NCBI RefSeq assembly: GCF_003574295.1
Contig: NZ_BHGK01000001.1
Coordinates: forward strand, 2,790,001 to 2,854,000
Origin: Mediterraneibacter butyricigenes
Lineage (GTDB): Bacteria; Bacillota; Clostridia; Lachnospirales; Lachnospiraceae
Reading direction: 5' to 3'
Length of the DNA: 64,000 nt
Part shown: positions 17,499 to 26,249 of the stretch, in pieces
Numbering within the stretch: position 1 is the stretch's first letter
Layout: every line of letters starts with the position of its first letter
Made by a program: the position numbers and the translations under genes
Notes under the pieces: model-generated
What the model saw: only the letters and a program-made list of their open reading frames with translations
What the model was told of the DNA's origin: nothing
The model's database searches: none

Positions 17499-18094
17499 GC
17501 CTGATCACCTCCTTTCTTATCGGAAGAAACTGAATCAGAAGCCTTAGCATCAGTAGATTTTCTGGCACCTGTCAGTTCCAGAACGATTCCGATCAGACCG
17601 GCAGCAACGACAAAGATTGCCGGTGAAATACTTAAAAAGTAGGAACCAAGAGCCACAACCAGGAAAATGCCGACAGAAAGGGAACCTTTGATCGCACCTT
17701 TCCAGAGCTTACAGATTGCGTTGAAAATCAGAACGCAGACACAGACGCGGATTCCACCGAACGCGTTCTGAACAGCCGGAAGATCATCGATAGTCGTAAT
17801 GATACCGGCAAGAATACTGATGATGACGGTGGAAGGGAAGACCACACCTAATGTGGCAAAAATTCCACCGATATTTCCTCTGGTTTTCTGACCGATGAAA
17901 GTGGCGGTATTGACGGAAATGATTCCCGGCGTACACTGACCGATGGCAAAATAGTCCATCAGCTCTTCTTCGGTTGCCCAGCCACGGTTGTCAACGATTT
18001 CCCGTTGCAGCATAGGCAACATAGCGTAGCCACCGCCAAAGGTCATGACGCCGACTTTTGCAAATGAAAAAAACAAATCTCGTAAACGAGTCAT
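17495..18094 (-). CDS. chromate transporter family protein, short chain (first subunit)
   Basis: A 199-residue CHR-family half-transporter. Motifs are FFSFAKVGVMTFGGGYAMLP near the N-terminus and QCTPGIISVNTATFIG. The C-terminal 25 residues are polar (KSTDAKASDSVSSDKKGG). It is the first gene of a two-gene operon with the 16920-17498 half-transporter, with AGAGAGGAT upstream of the start. A LysR gene is divergent 350 bp away, with a palindrome over this operon's -35 region, so LysR control is likely. Confidence 0.88.
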   Translation of the reverse strand: MTRLRDLFFSFAKVGVMTFGGGYAMLPMLQREIVDNRGWATEEELMDYFAIGQCTPGIISVNTATFIGQKTRGNIGGIFATLGVVFPSTVIISILAGIITTIDDLPAVQNAFGGIRVCVCVLIFNAICKLWKGAIKGSLSVGIFLVVALGSYFLSISPAIFVVAAGLIGIVLELTGARKSTDAKASDSVSSDKKGGDQA

Positions 18095-18134
18095 AAAGCA
18101 TCCTCTCTTTCCTTTTGTACTAAATATCGTTACC

Positions 18135-18163
18135 AGTATAGCGCAGTTTCAACTATATTGAAA
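18135..18163 (-). promoter_or_regulatory. promoter of the chromate-type transporter operon with overlapping palindrome
   Basis: On the minus strand TTTCAA (18163-18158) and TATACT (18140-18135) are 17 bp apart. The -35 box is part of a perfect palindrome, TTTCAA-N5-TTGAAA (18147-18163), which fits the T-N11-A form of LysR boxes. The remaining AT-rich gap to 18443 holds no gene. Confidence 0.5.
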
Positions 18164-18443
18164 GTATGGAAAATATGTGCTATATATATGAAAAAACTAT
18201 AAATGGAATTTATATATAAAACCTGTATATGAAAGTATGAAGATTCTTGAAGCGTTCCTATATGAAATGAGACGGATATGGGGAAATTTATAGAGTTACA
18301 AAATACATAAAAGGTTAAGAAAGAAAATATTAAGAAAGAAGACGTATGGCAAAAAATGAGAGATGTAAGAAAAGTGAATGATAAGAGAAAGTATTTAAAA
18401 AGAAGAGCTTGAAAACGAGCAGGAGAAAGGGAGCAGTGAGCAG

Positions 18444-19337
18444 ATGGAGATTCGACAGTTAGTATATTTTGTGGCAGTAGCAGAAAAGGGGACGATCACG
18501 GAGGCGGCAAAGAGTCTGCACATTTCCCAGCCTCCGGTCAGCGTGCAACTGAAACTTCTGGAAGAAGAACTGGGTTGCGTCCTGTTTGACCGGAATACCA
18601 GACATATGGAGCTGACAGAGGCGGGACAGAAATTTTATCAGAGGGCATCGGCGATTCTGGAGCAGTTTGACTCGGCAAGAAGGGAAATGAGAGATATTGA
18701 GTCGGGAGTTGCGGGCACGTTAAGGATCGGTGTGGTGTCTTCCTTGTGCGGTGGGATGTTTCTGGACTGGATGAAAGAATTCCGAAAGGATCATCCGAGG
18801 ATTCATTTTGAAATTCAGGAGGGCAATACCTACCAGATGATTGAAAAGACCAGGATGCATCAGGTGGAAATGGCGTTTGTGCGGACTCCATTTTCGGCAT
18901 CGGATCTGAAAAGAGTTCCTATATTAAAGGAAGATCTTTATGTGGTGGGAAAAGAAGAATTTTTTCAAAAACAGGCGGATGAACCGGAACAGTCCATTGC
19001 GTTAAAGGAACTGACAGGGATTCCGATGATCTTGTATCGAAGATGGGAGCCGCTGATTACGGAGGCTTTTAGAAAGCAGGAACTGACACCGGAGATTTTC
19101 TGTCAATGTGAAGATGCGAGGACGGTGATTTCCATGGCAGAAAAAGCGATGGGGATAGGGATTGTGCCTCAGAGTATCTTTAGAGACAACAGGGAGCTTT
19201 GCGGATATCCGATCAGGGAGAGGGAGTTCCGCTCGGAAATTTTCGCGGTATATGGCAAGCAGACTTATGTATCTTCGGCAACCAGAGGATTTCTGGATTA
19301 TGTGGAGAAACAGGTAAAACAATTGTTAATTCATTAG
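18444..19337 (+). CDS. LysR family transcriptional regulator
   Basis: A 297-residue regulator with an N-terminal winged HTH (ITEAAKSLHISQPPVSVQLKLLE, about 17-40) and a C-terminal periplasmic-binding-like effector domain (about 90-295). GGAGAAAGGGAG precedes the ATG. It is divergent from the two-gene chromate-type transporter operon and is the natural candidate for its regulator. The effector is not predictable from sequence. The 3' end abuts the promoter of the metal ATPase operon. Confidence 0.9.
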   Translation: MEIRQLVYFVAVAEKGTITEAAKSLHISQPPVSVQLKLLEEELGCVLFDRNTRHMELTEAGQKFYQRASAILEQFDSARREMRDIESGVAGTLRIGVVSSLCGGMFLDWMKEFRKDHPRIHFEIQEGNTYQMIEKTRMHQVEMAFVRTPFSASDLKRVPILKEDLYVVGKEEFFQKQADEPEQSIALKELTGIPMILYRRWEPLITEAFRKQELTPEIFCQCEDARTVISMAEKAMGIGIVPQSIFRDNRELCGYPIREREFRSEIFAVYGKQTYVSSATRGFLDYVEKQVKQLLIH

Positions 19338-19364
19338 AATTTTGCGGAATCTTACAAAATTATA

Positions 19365-19423
19365 TTGACATAGAATATGTCCGGTGTATAATAGAATCAA
19401 ACATATGAATAATTGTTCATATG
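19365..19423 (+). promoter_or_regulatory. promoter and ArsR/CadC-type operator of the metal efflux operon
   Basis: TTGACA (19365-19370), 16-bp spacer and TATAAT (19387-19392) form a strong promoter. Just downstream, CATATGAA-N6-TTCATATG (19402-19423) is a perfect inverted repeat of the type bound by ArsR/SmtB repressors (ATGAA...TTCAT). The operon's own ArsR gene (21614) probably acts here. Confidence 0.85.
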
Positions 19424-19469
19424 AAAGAATTTTAAAAACAAGACAGGAAAAGAGAAAGGAAAGAAGATC

Positions 19470-19688
19470 ATGAAAAAGACTTACAAAATCGATGTAGACT
19501 GTGCAAACTGTGCAAACAAGATGGAGGAAGCTGCAAACAAGACAGAAGGTATTAAAAATGCAGTGGTAAACTTCATGACTTTGAAAATGAATGTAGAATT
19601 TGAGGACGGAGCAGACTATAAGGCAGTTATGCAGGACGTATTAAAGAACTGCAAGAAGGTAGAAGACGACTGCGAGATTTTCCTCTAA
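19470..19688 (+). CDS. heavy-metal-associated (HMA) domain protein
   Basis: A 72-residue HMA ferredoxin-like fold protein. Metal ligands are the two cysteines of CANC near residue 12-15 (VDCANCANKMEEAA). The C-terminus has extra cysteines (NCKKVEDDCEIFL). It precedes a P-type ATPase that lacks its own N-terminal HMA domain, so it probably serves as the detached metal-binding domain or chaperone. The operon promoter carries an ArsR-type operator. Confidence 0.88.
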   Translation: MKKTYKIDVDCANCANKMEEAANKTEGIKNAVVNFMTLKMNVEFEDGADYKAVMQDVLKNCKKVEDDCEIFL

Positions 19689-19726
19689 AAATGGATGCGT
19701 TTGTCGTTAGAAGAGGTGAATGAAAC

Positions 19727-21598
19727 ATGAATAAGAAACAGAAAAAAGTTTTGAAAAGGATCCTCCTTGCTGTTTTGTGTATCGGAGTTCTGCATTTCCT
19801 TCCGGTAGATGGGACCTTGAAATTTTTATTATACATGATTCCATATCTGATTATCGGATATGATATTCTAATCAAAGCAGGAAAGGGAATTAAGAACCAA
19901 CAGGTATTTGATGAGAACTTTCTGATGGCGGTTGCAACAGTCGGAGCGATTCTTCTTGGAGATTATGTAGAGGGAACAGCGGTTATGCTATTTTATCAGA
20001 TCGGTGAGCTGTTCCAGAGTTATGCGGTTGGAAAAAGCCGGAGAAATATCAGTGATCTGATGGATATCCGTCCGGATTATGCAAATATTGAAAAAGAGGA
20101 TGGAAGTCTGGAACAGGTGGATCCGGATGAGATCGAGATTGGAACAGAGATCGTGGTACAGCCGGGAGAAAAGGTGCCGATCGACGGAGTGATTACCGAA
20201 GGCTCCTCTACCTTAAATACCAGTGCCCTGACAGGAGAAAGTCTTCCGAGAGAAGCAGCAGAAGGGGATGAGGTCATTAGTGGTTGTATCAATATGACCG
20301 GACTTCTGAAGATCCGTACCACAAAGGAATTTGGAGAATCCACGGTATCTAAGATCCTGGAACTGGTGGAGAATTCCAGTTCAAAGAAATCAAGATCTGA
20401 AAACTTTATCTCTAAATTTGCCAGATATTATACACCGGCAGTCTGTTACGGAGCAGTTGCACTGGCATTGCTCCCGCCGATTGTCCGTATGGCAGTGATG
20501 GGAGTATCACCGATGTGGGGAGACTGGATCTTTCGTGCGTTGACTTTCCTGGTTATCAGTTGCCCATGTGCCCTTGTAATCAGTATTCCGCTTAGTTTCT
20601 TCGCAGGAATCGGAGGTGCCAGCAATGCGGGAGTACTGGTAAAAGGTTCCAACTATCTGGAAACATTGTCAGAGACAAAATATGTGGTGTTTGATAAGAC
20701 TGGTACAATGACACAGGGAGTGTTTGAGGTAAGCGGTGTCCACCACAATGAGAAAAATGCAGACGAGATTCTGGAATATGCGGCACTGGCTGAGAGCTAT
20801 TCCACACATCCGATCAGTAAGAGTCTGCAAAAAGCCTATGGAAAACCGATTGACAAGACCAGAGTTTCCGATGTGGAAGAGATCAGCGGAAATGGTGTGA
20901 TCGCAAAGGTAGACGGGGTTACGGTCGCAGTAGGAAATACGAAACTGATGGATCACCTGAACGTGGATTATATGGATTGTCACAGTGTGGGAACGGTGGT
21001 TCATATGGCAATTGACGGAGTCTATGCCGGACATATCCTGATTTCTGATCTGATGAAGCCGCATGCAAAAGAAGCGGTAGAAGCGTTGAAACGTGCCGGA
21101 ATCAAGAAAACTGTGATGTTGACCGGTGACCGGAAACAGGTGGCAGAACAGGTAGCAGCAGAACTTGGAATCGACGAAGTCTACAGTGAGCTGCTTCCGG
21201 CGGATAAAGTAGTAAAAGTGGAAGAACTTCTCGGAAAGAAGAAGGAAAAAGAAAAATTGGCGTTCGTTGGAGACGGAATCAATGATGCTCCGGTTCTTTC
21301 CCGTGCGGATATCGGAATTGCCATGGGTGCTCTGGGATCTGATGCAGCCATTGAAGCGGCTGATATCGTTCTGATGGACGATGATCCGCTGAAAATTTCA
21401 AAGGCGATTCGAATTTCCAGAAAATGTCTTCGGATTGTATATGAAAATATTTACTTCGCCATCGGAATCAAGATCATCTGCCTGTTCCTTGGCGCTATCG
21501 GAATTGCAAACATGTGGATGGCGATCTTCGCAGATGTAGGAGTTATGGTGATCGCAGTATTAAATGCGATTCGGGCACTTTATGTAAAGAATCTTTAG
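19727..21598 (+). CDS. heavy-metal P1B-type ATPase (Zn/Cd/Pb/Co class)
   Basis: A 623-residue ATP-driven metal exporter. Visible are the actuator TGES (ALTGESLPRE), the membrane metal site CPC (Cys279-Pro-Cys281), the phosphorylated Asp323 in DKTGT, HP (STHPISKSL), and GDGINDAP. The N-terminal HMA domain is absent and supplied by the preceding small gene. The CPC plus ArsR/CadC-like repressor with a CVCD motif points to zinc, cadmium or lead rather than copper. Third gene of the operon follows 15 nt later. Confidence 0.9.
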   Translation: MNKKQKKVLKRILLAVLCIGVLHFLPVDGTLKFLLYMIPYLIIGYDILIKAGKGIKNQQVFDENFLMAVATVGAILLGDYVEGTAVMLFYQIGELFQSYAVGKSRRNISDLMDIRPDYANIEKEDGSLEQVDPDEIEIGTEIVVQPGEKVPIDGVITEGSSTLNTSALTGESLPREAAEGDEVISGCINMTGLLKIRTTKEFGESTVSKILELVENSSSKKSRSENFISKFARYYTPAVCYGAVALALLPPIVRMAVMGVSPMWGDWIFRALTFLVISCPCALVISIPLSFFAGIGGASNAGVLVKGSNYLETLSETKYVVFDKTGTMTQGVFEVSGVHHNEKNADEILEYAALAESYSTHPISKSLQKAYGKPIDKTRVSDVEEISGNGVIAKVDGVTVAVGNTKLMDHLNVDYMDCHSVGTVVHMAIDGVYAGHILISDLMKPHAKEAVEALKRAGIKKTVMLTGDRKQVAEQVAAELGIDEVYSELLPADKVVKVEELLGKKKEKEKLAFVGDGINDAPVLSRADIGIAMGALGSDAAIEAADIVLMDDDPLKISKAIRISRKCLRIVYENIYFAIGIKIICLFLGAIGIANMWMAIFADVGVMVIAVLNAIRALYVKNL

Positions 21599-21613
21599 GA
21601 GAAGGATAATAAA

Positions 21614-21982
21614 ATGAACGAGAATCAAAACGAGATCGAATGCTGTGAAACAAAAGAACTTCATGAAGATCTGCTTCACATCGTCAACGAAAAACTTCCC
21701 CGGGAAGAGGAACTTTATGATCTGGCGGAACTGTTTAAAGTATTTGGAGATTCCACCAGAATCCGGATCCTTTACGTGTTGTTTGAAGCAGAAGTGTGTG
21801 TCTGTGATCTGGCGGAGGCACTGAATATGACGCAGTCTGCGATTTCCCACCAACTTCGGATTCTGAAGCAGAATAAGCTGGTGAAAAGCAGAAGGGAAGG
21901 AAAATCCGTTTTCTATTCTCTGGCAGACGGACATGTGCGTACGATCATTGATCAAGGAAGAGAACATATTGAAGAAGACTGA
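21614..21982 (+). CDS. ArsR/SmtB family metal-sensing repressor (CadC-like)
   Basis: A 122-residue winged-helix repressor. The helix-3 metal motif EVCVCDLAE gives Cys62 and Cys64, as in CadC; an upstream CC pair (residues 10-11) may add ligands. The recognition helix is MTQSAISHQLRILK. Metal binding should release it from the palindrome at 19402-19423. It is the last gene of the HMA-protein/ATPase/repressor operon. The metal (Cd/Pb/Zn) is inferred from family. Confidence 0.9.
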   Translation: MNENQNEIECCETKELHEDLLHIVNEKLPREEELYDLAELFKVFGDSTRIRILYVLFEAEVCVCDLAEALNMTQSAISHQLRILKQNKLVKSRREGKSVFYSLADGHVRTIIDQGREHIEED

Positions 21983-22006
21983 GCGGTAAAATTAGTCCCT
22001 GACAAA

Positions 22007-23344
22007 TTATTCCTGCACCTTTTGGGTCGCATGTAGTCTGAGAAACAGAAACAGACAGATACAACAGGACAGGATAGATCCGCTCACCGTGGCCAGTCCC
22101 ATAGGAAACAGGGTATCCGGAAACCAAATGGAAGTCAGATAAACACCGGGTATTCTGGCAAGTGTGATGGAAGCAATATTATGCAGGAAGGAATATCCGG
22201 ATTTTCCACTGGCGCAGAAATAACCACTGAAACAGAAATGGATGCCGGCAAAAAAGCAGTCCAGTATATATCCACGTAAATATTGGGTTCCAAGATGAAT
22301 AACCGCCGGATCAGAGGTGAAGAGAGCAACCACAAATGGAGCGATACCCTGAATCAGAACGGACACGGTCAGTCCAAAACCGGCTGCGATGTAAATTGCA
22401 TAGCGAAGGGTCTGTGTGGCACGGTTGTATTTTCCGGCTCCGATATTCTGTGCGCCCAATGCAGAGACGGCAGAAAGCGTGGAAGATGGAACCAGAAAGA
22501 AGAAGCTGATCACTTTTTCGACGATGCCGACGGCAGCGGCCGTGTTGAGCCCGCGACGGTTGGCAATGATGGTGATGATAATGAAAGCGACCTGGATTAG
22601 TCCATCCTGCATGGCAACCGGGATTCCGATTTTTAAAATCTGTCCCATAATATTTCTGCGGGGACGAAGATCATGAAGCGAGACAGAAAGCCCTGTAGGA
22701 TGGATGTAAAGTGAAATCAAAGCCGCCAGGACACTGATCGCCTGAGACACTGTGGTTCCAAGGGCGGCTCCGGCAGGACCAAAATGGAAAAATCCGATAA
22801 AAAGATAATCCAGAATAATATTGGAAACACAGGCAATCGCGATAAAATACATGGGGCTTTTGGAATCTCCCATTCCACGGAAAATGGAACTGATCACATT
22901 GTATGCAGTAATACAGGGAATTCCGAGGAAGCAGATTGTCAGATAGGTGATGGTACCAGGGACAGCTTCGACCGGGGTAGACATGACCGTGACAATCGGA
23001 CGGATCAAAAACAGCAGAAGAATCGTCAAAAGCACAGAAGCGATCATAAACAGCGTGACGGTATTTCCGGTGGTAAGGGAAGCACGCTCTTTTTGTCCGG
23101 CGCCGACAGACTGTGCAATCATAACGGTAGACCCCATCGCCAGTCCTACGATCATGACAGTCAGCATATGCATGACCTGACTCCCGATGGAAACGGCGGT
23201 GATATGTGCGACCGGATCAAACTGTCCGATGATAAACAGATCCGCCATTCCGTAGAGGGTCTGCAAAAAGTATGAGAACAAATAAGGCAGAGAAAATGCA
23301 AGTAAGGTCTTGAAGACACTGCCGGTTGTAAGATTTTTTTCCAT
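22007..23344 (-). CDS. MATE family multidrug/cation exporter
   Basis: A 445-residue transporter with 12 predicted membrane helices in two MatE halves. The N-terminus (LTTGSVFKTLLAFSLPYLFSYF) and GMADLFIIGQF are typical. It exports organic cations by Na+ or H+ exchange. GGAGTTTT lies upstream of the ATG at 23344. Its promoter has the 19-bp spacer of MerR-family control. It is divergent from a second MATE gene at 23615 of a different subgroup. The substrate is unknown. Confidence 0.9.
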   Translation of the reverse strand: MEKNLTTGSVFKTLLAFSLPYLFSYFLQTLYGMADLFIIGQFDPVAHITAVSIGSQVMHMLTVMIVGLAMGSTVMIAQSVGAGQKERASLTTGNTVTLFMIASVLLTILLLFLIRPIVTVMSTPVEAVPGTITYLTICFLGIPCITAYNVISSIFRGMGDSKSPMYFIAIACVSNIILDYLFIGFFHFGPAGAALGTTVSQAISVLAALISLYIHPTGLSVSLHDLRPRRNIMGQILKIGIPVAMQDGLIQVAFIIITIIANRRGLNTAAAVGIVEKVISFFFLVPSSTLSAVSALGAQNIGAGKYNRATQTLRYAIYIAAGFGLTVSVLIQGIAPFVVALFTSDPAVIHLGTQYLRGYILDCFFAGIHFCFSGYFCASGKSGYSFLHNIASITLARIPGVYLTSIWFPDTLFPMGLATVSGSILSCCICLFLFLRLHATQKVQE

Positions 23345-23370
23345 AAGACTAAAACTCCTTTCGCCTGAAT

Positions 23371-23401
23371 ATAGTAAACCCTATAACTGTTGTAGAGTCA
23401 A
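23371..23401 (-). promoter_or_regulatory. MerR-family-type promoter of the minus-strand MATE gene
   Basis: On the minus strand TTGACT (23401-23396) and TACTAT (23376-23371) are 19 bp apart. The spacer plus edges carry the dyad ACTCTACAAC-A-GTTATAGGGT, two mismatches from a perfect palindrome. An over-long spacer with an internal dyad is the hallmark of MerR-activated promoters. No merR gene is in this window. Confidence 0.75.
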
Positions 23402-23445
23402 TAGTTTCTTTTTGCTTTTTATTCTGATGGGGAATTTGTTTGGGG

Positions 23446-23474
23446 TTGATTTTTTACATAAGATTGTGTATGAT
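23446..23474 (+). promoter_or_regulatory. promoter of the plus-strand MATE gene
   Basis: TTGATT (23446-23451), 17-bp spacer, TATGAT (23469-23474). This gives a transcript starting near 23481 with a leader of about 130 nt. Confidence 0.55.
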
Positions 23475-23480
23475 TATTTT

Positions 23481-23590
23481 CGAAAAATAAATATCAGAAG
23501 ATACGTGGTTGTCTGCCACCGGGTAGGCAGCAGAAGCGTCAGACTTTCTATCGTTAGGTCTCAGAAGATGGAAAGCCTGGCTTTTTTTGT
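23481..23590 (+). ncRNA. structured leader with terminator before MATE gene; candidate guanidine-IV (mepA-type) riboswitch
   Basis: The leader holds hairpin CTGCC-N8-GGCAG (23513-23525 region), which competes with GTGG...CCAC (23505-23519 region), and then a 9-bp stem CTTTCTATC/GATGGAAAG (23534-23542 with 23567-23575 approximately) followed by CCTGG and T7. The loops contain ACC and GGT, which could pair. CAGAAG occurs three times. A terminator before a MATE gene is the known layout of guanidine-IV riboswitches; I call it by architecture and context, not by a consensus match. Confidence 0.45.
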
Positions 23591-23614
23591 TTGAATGGTA
23601 GAAAAGAGGAGAAA

Positions 23615-24952
23615 ATGACAGGAATGAAGGAGTTAAAGAAAGAACTGGCAAAATATATTGCGGCAAATGTCTGTGGGATGATCGGGTTGTCCTGCTATAT
23701 TCTGGCAGATACTTTTTTTATTGCAAATGCGATCGGGGCAAATGGCTTAACAGCCCTGAATCTGGCACTACCGATTTACAGTATGGTCCATGGGAGCGGT
23801 TTGATGCTGGGGATGGGAGGTGCAACCAGATTTTCGATTGCCAGAGGACAGAATCAGCAAAGGATGGCGGATCAGATTTTTTCCCAGACCGTGATTCTGT
23901 ATGGAATCTTCGGAGTGATCTTCGTTTTGTCAGGATTATTTCTGTCGGCAACCTTTGCCGGATGGCTGGGAGCAAATACGGAAGTATTTGAAATGACCAG
24001 AGTTTATCTGCAGGTTATTCTGTTCTTCTCTCCGGCGTTTATGCTAAATGATATTTTTGTCTGTTTTGTCAGAAATGACGGAGCACCGAGACGGGCAATG
24101 TGCGCCATGCTCCTTGGCAGTTTTTCCAATATTGTTCTGGATTATATTTTTATGTATCCATTGCATATGGGGATTTTCGGAGCGGTACTGGCAACAGGAT
24201 GTGCGCCGATTGTCGGAATTTGGGCAAGTCACGGGCACTGGAAGAAGAAAGACTGTGGTTTTCATTTCAGAAGGACAAGACCGGAAGGAAAAATATTCCG
24301 GGGAATTCTGGCTCTGGGTGTTCCGTCTTTGATTACGGAACTGGCATCCGGTGTGGTGATGTTTGTATTCAATCTGTTGATTTTGAATCTGGAAGGAAAT
24401 ACCGGAGTTGCAGCCTATGGCGTGGTAGCAAATCTGGCTTATGTGGTGACGGCGATCCATACCGGAATTGCACAGGGAACGCAGCCGTTGATCAGCCGGG
24501 AATATGGCAGACAGAAAGAAGATCACATGAAAAAGCTTCTGGAACTGGCGATGCTTGTGATGGCAATCTCATCGGTTCTGATTTATCTGATCTTTTATCT
24601 GGGAGCGGACCCGCTGACAGCGGCCTTTAACAGCGAGGGAAGTCAGACTCTGCAAAAAATTGCGGTTCATGGTATGAGACTGTATTTTACGGGAATCTGG
24701 TTTGCGGGATTTAATATTATTTTAGCTGTTTATTTTATGGCGCAGGAACGGGCTGTGCCGGCACAGATTCTTTCGCTGGCACGCGGCTTTTTTGTGATCG
24801 TGCCGGTGGCGGTTATATTGGCAAAAGGATTCGGAATGACAGGAGTCTGGATCTCCTATGCGGCAGCCGAGGGAATTGTGGCGATTTTGGGAGTGATTTT
24901 GTATAAAAAGAAAAATGGGTTCCCAAAAAAAGCGGCATCTGGTATAATTTGA
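23615..24952 (+). CDS. MATE family exporter (MepA-like)
   Basis: A MATE transporter of about 445 residues with 12 helices. GMGGATRFSIARGQ and the NDGAPRRAMCAML region resemble MepA-type proteins. Start choice is uncertain: ATG 23615 has AGAGGAG close by (3-4 nt), ATG 23624 has it 12 nt away, and a TTG at 23591 overlaps the leader terminator, so I prefer 23615. The upstream leader RNA with a terminator suggests control by antitermination or a riboswitch. If it is a guanidine-IV switch, guanidinium-type cations are a likely substrate. Confidence 0.88.
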   Translation: MTGMKELKKELAKYIAANVCGMIGLSCYILADTFFIANAIGANGLTALNLALPIYSMVHGSGLMLGMGGATRFSIARGQNQQRMADQIFSQTVILYGIFGVIFVLSGLFLSATFAGWLGANTEVFEMTRVYLQVILFFSPAFMLNDIFVCFVRNDGAPRRAMCAMLLGSFSNIVLDYIFMYPLHMGIFGAVLATGCAPIVGIWASHGHWKKKDCGFHFRRTRPEGKIFRGILALGVPSLITELASGVVMFVFNLLILNLEGNTGVAAYGVVANLAYVVTAIHTGIAQGTQPLISREYGRQKEDHMKKLLELAMLVMAISSVLIYLIFYLGADPLTAAFNSEGSQTLQKIAVHGMRLYFTGIWFAGFNIILAVYFMAQERAVPAQILSLARGFFVIVPVAVILAKGFGMTGVWISYAAAEGIVAILGVILYKKKNGFPKKAASGII

Positions 24953-25048
24953 GACAAAGCTTTTTATTTTGGTACATATTTTGGAAGCGGTTGGTGTATT
25001 AGGACAGAATCATTGAAATGGAATGGATACACAGAGAGGAGACAAAAT

Positions 25049-26167
25049 ATGAATTGGAACTATATGCAGCCTGTGACCATCCGATTTGGCAACGGACGGA
25101 TTAAAGGGCTTGCAGAGGAAGTAAAGGCACTCGGGGGAAACAGAGGTATTCTGATCACCTCGCCATCTTTTGTGAAACGGGGACTTGCGGCGAAGGTCCA
25201 GAAAGAAAGCGAAGGACTGATCTGTGTGATTTACGGTGGGGTTTCTCCTAATCCGGATATTAAGGAATGTGAGGCCTGTATTTCCATGATCAATGACCAC
25301 GAATGTGATTTTGTGGTGGCATTAGGCGGAGGAAGTGTGTTGGACTGCGCGAAAGCAGCGGCAGTGATGTGCCAGGAAGAACGTCCGGTAAAGGCTTATA
25401 TGGAGGATGCATCGTTGTTGCCGGATACCAGCCTTCCCTTGATTGCGGTACCGACGACGGCGGGGACGGGAAGTGAGATTACCTGTGTGTCCGTTCTGTC
25501 AGACCATGAGGCAGGAGTGAAGAAGCCGTTAAGCTGTGACGCATTTTATCCGACGCTTGCGATTGTAGATCCGGAACTGACCTATTCGGTTCCGCCTCAT
25601 ACCACAGCCTGCACCGGGATGGATGTGCTCTGTCATGCACTGGAAGCATACTGGAGCAAACATCATTTCCCGATCGGTGATGCATTGGCAGTCCATGCGT
25701 TGAAACTGGTATTTGACTATTTGCAGCTTGCCTGTGAACAGCCGGAACATGCATTAGCTAGAGAGAAGATGGCAGAGGCTTCGGTGATAGCGGGGCTGGC
25801 ATTTACAATTCCGAAGACCACATCGGCGCATGCCTGCTCGTATCCGCTGACCAATCTTCTGGGGATTGCCCACGGAGAAGCCTGCGGACTTACCATTGAT
25901 CATTTTCTGAGGATCAACGGTGCGGAAGATGACGGAAGACTTCTGGAACTGGCAAAAATGCTGGGATTTAAGGATGTGGAAGCGTTTGCAGACGGAATCG
26001 ACAGCCTGAAGAGAACGATCGGTGTCCGGACAGATCTGAAAGATCTTCAGCTTGATAAGGAACAGAAAGAAGCATTGGTTCAGGGGAGTAAACATCCCAA
26101 TTTGTTGAATAATCCGGTGGAAATTACAGAGACTATGTTACGGGATCTGTATCGCAAACTTTGGTAA
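25049..26167 (+). CDS. iron-containing alcohol dehydrogenase
   Basis: A 372-residue group III (Fe-dependent) alcohol dehydrogenase. The NAD(P) site is GGGSVLDCAKA, the second conserved stretch is PTTAGTGSEI, and metal ligands lie at IVDPEL (Asp), CHALEAY (His), HACSYPL (His) and GIAHGEA (His). The start at 25049 has GAGAGGAG 8 nt upstream; an in-frame ATG at 25013 has none. The protein reduces aldehydes or oxidises alcohols in fermentation. The exact substrate is not evident. A strong terminator follows. Confidence 0.9.
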   Translation: MNWNYMQPVTIRFGNGRIKGLAEEVKALGGNRGILITSPSFVKRGLAAKVQKESEGLICVIYGGVSPNPDIKECEACISMINDHECDFVVALGGGSVLDCAKAAAVMCQEERPVKAYMEDASLLPDTSLPLIAVPTTAGTGSEITCVSVLSDHEAGVKKPLSCDAFYPTLAIVDPELTYSVPPHTTACTGMDVLCHALEAYWSKHHFPIGDALAVHALKLVFDYLQLACEQPEHALAREKMAEASVIAGLAFTIPKTTSAHACSYPLTNLLGIAHGEACGLTIDHFLRINGAEDDGRLLELAKMLGFKDVEAFADGIDSLKRTIGVRTDLKDLQLDKEQKEALVQGSKHPNLLNNPVEITETMLRDLYRKLW

Positions 26168-26177
26168 GAAAAAACGC

Positions 26178-26219
26178 AAGAAAAGGAAATGAGAAAGATT
26201 CTCATTTCCTTTTCTTGTA
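26178..26219 (+). terminator. intrinsic terminator, bidirectional in form
   Basis: A 16-bp perfect stem (26178-26193 with 26201-26216) with a 7-nt loop, with A- and T-rich flanks. Confidence 0.85.
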
Positions 26220-26243
26220 TTCTTAGAAAGTCTGTGATAGGAT
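26215..26243 (+). promoter_or_regulatory. promoter of enolase gene
   Basis: TTGTAT (26215-26220), 17-bp spacer, extended -10 TGATAGGAT (hexamer 26238-26243). The predicted start is near 26250, on the left edge of the palindromic operator. Confidence 0.55.
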
Positions 26244-26249
26244 GATAAC

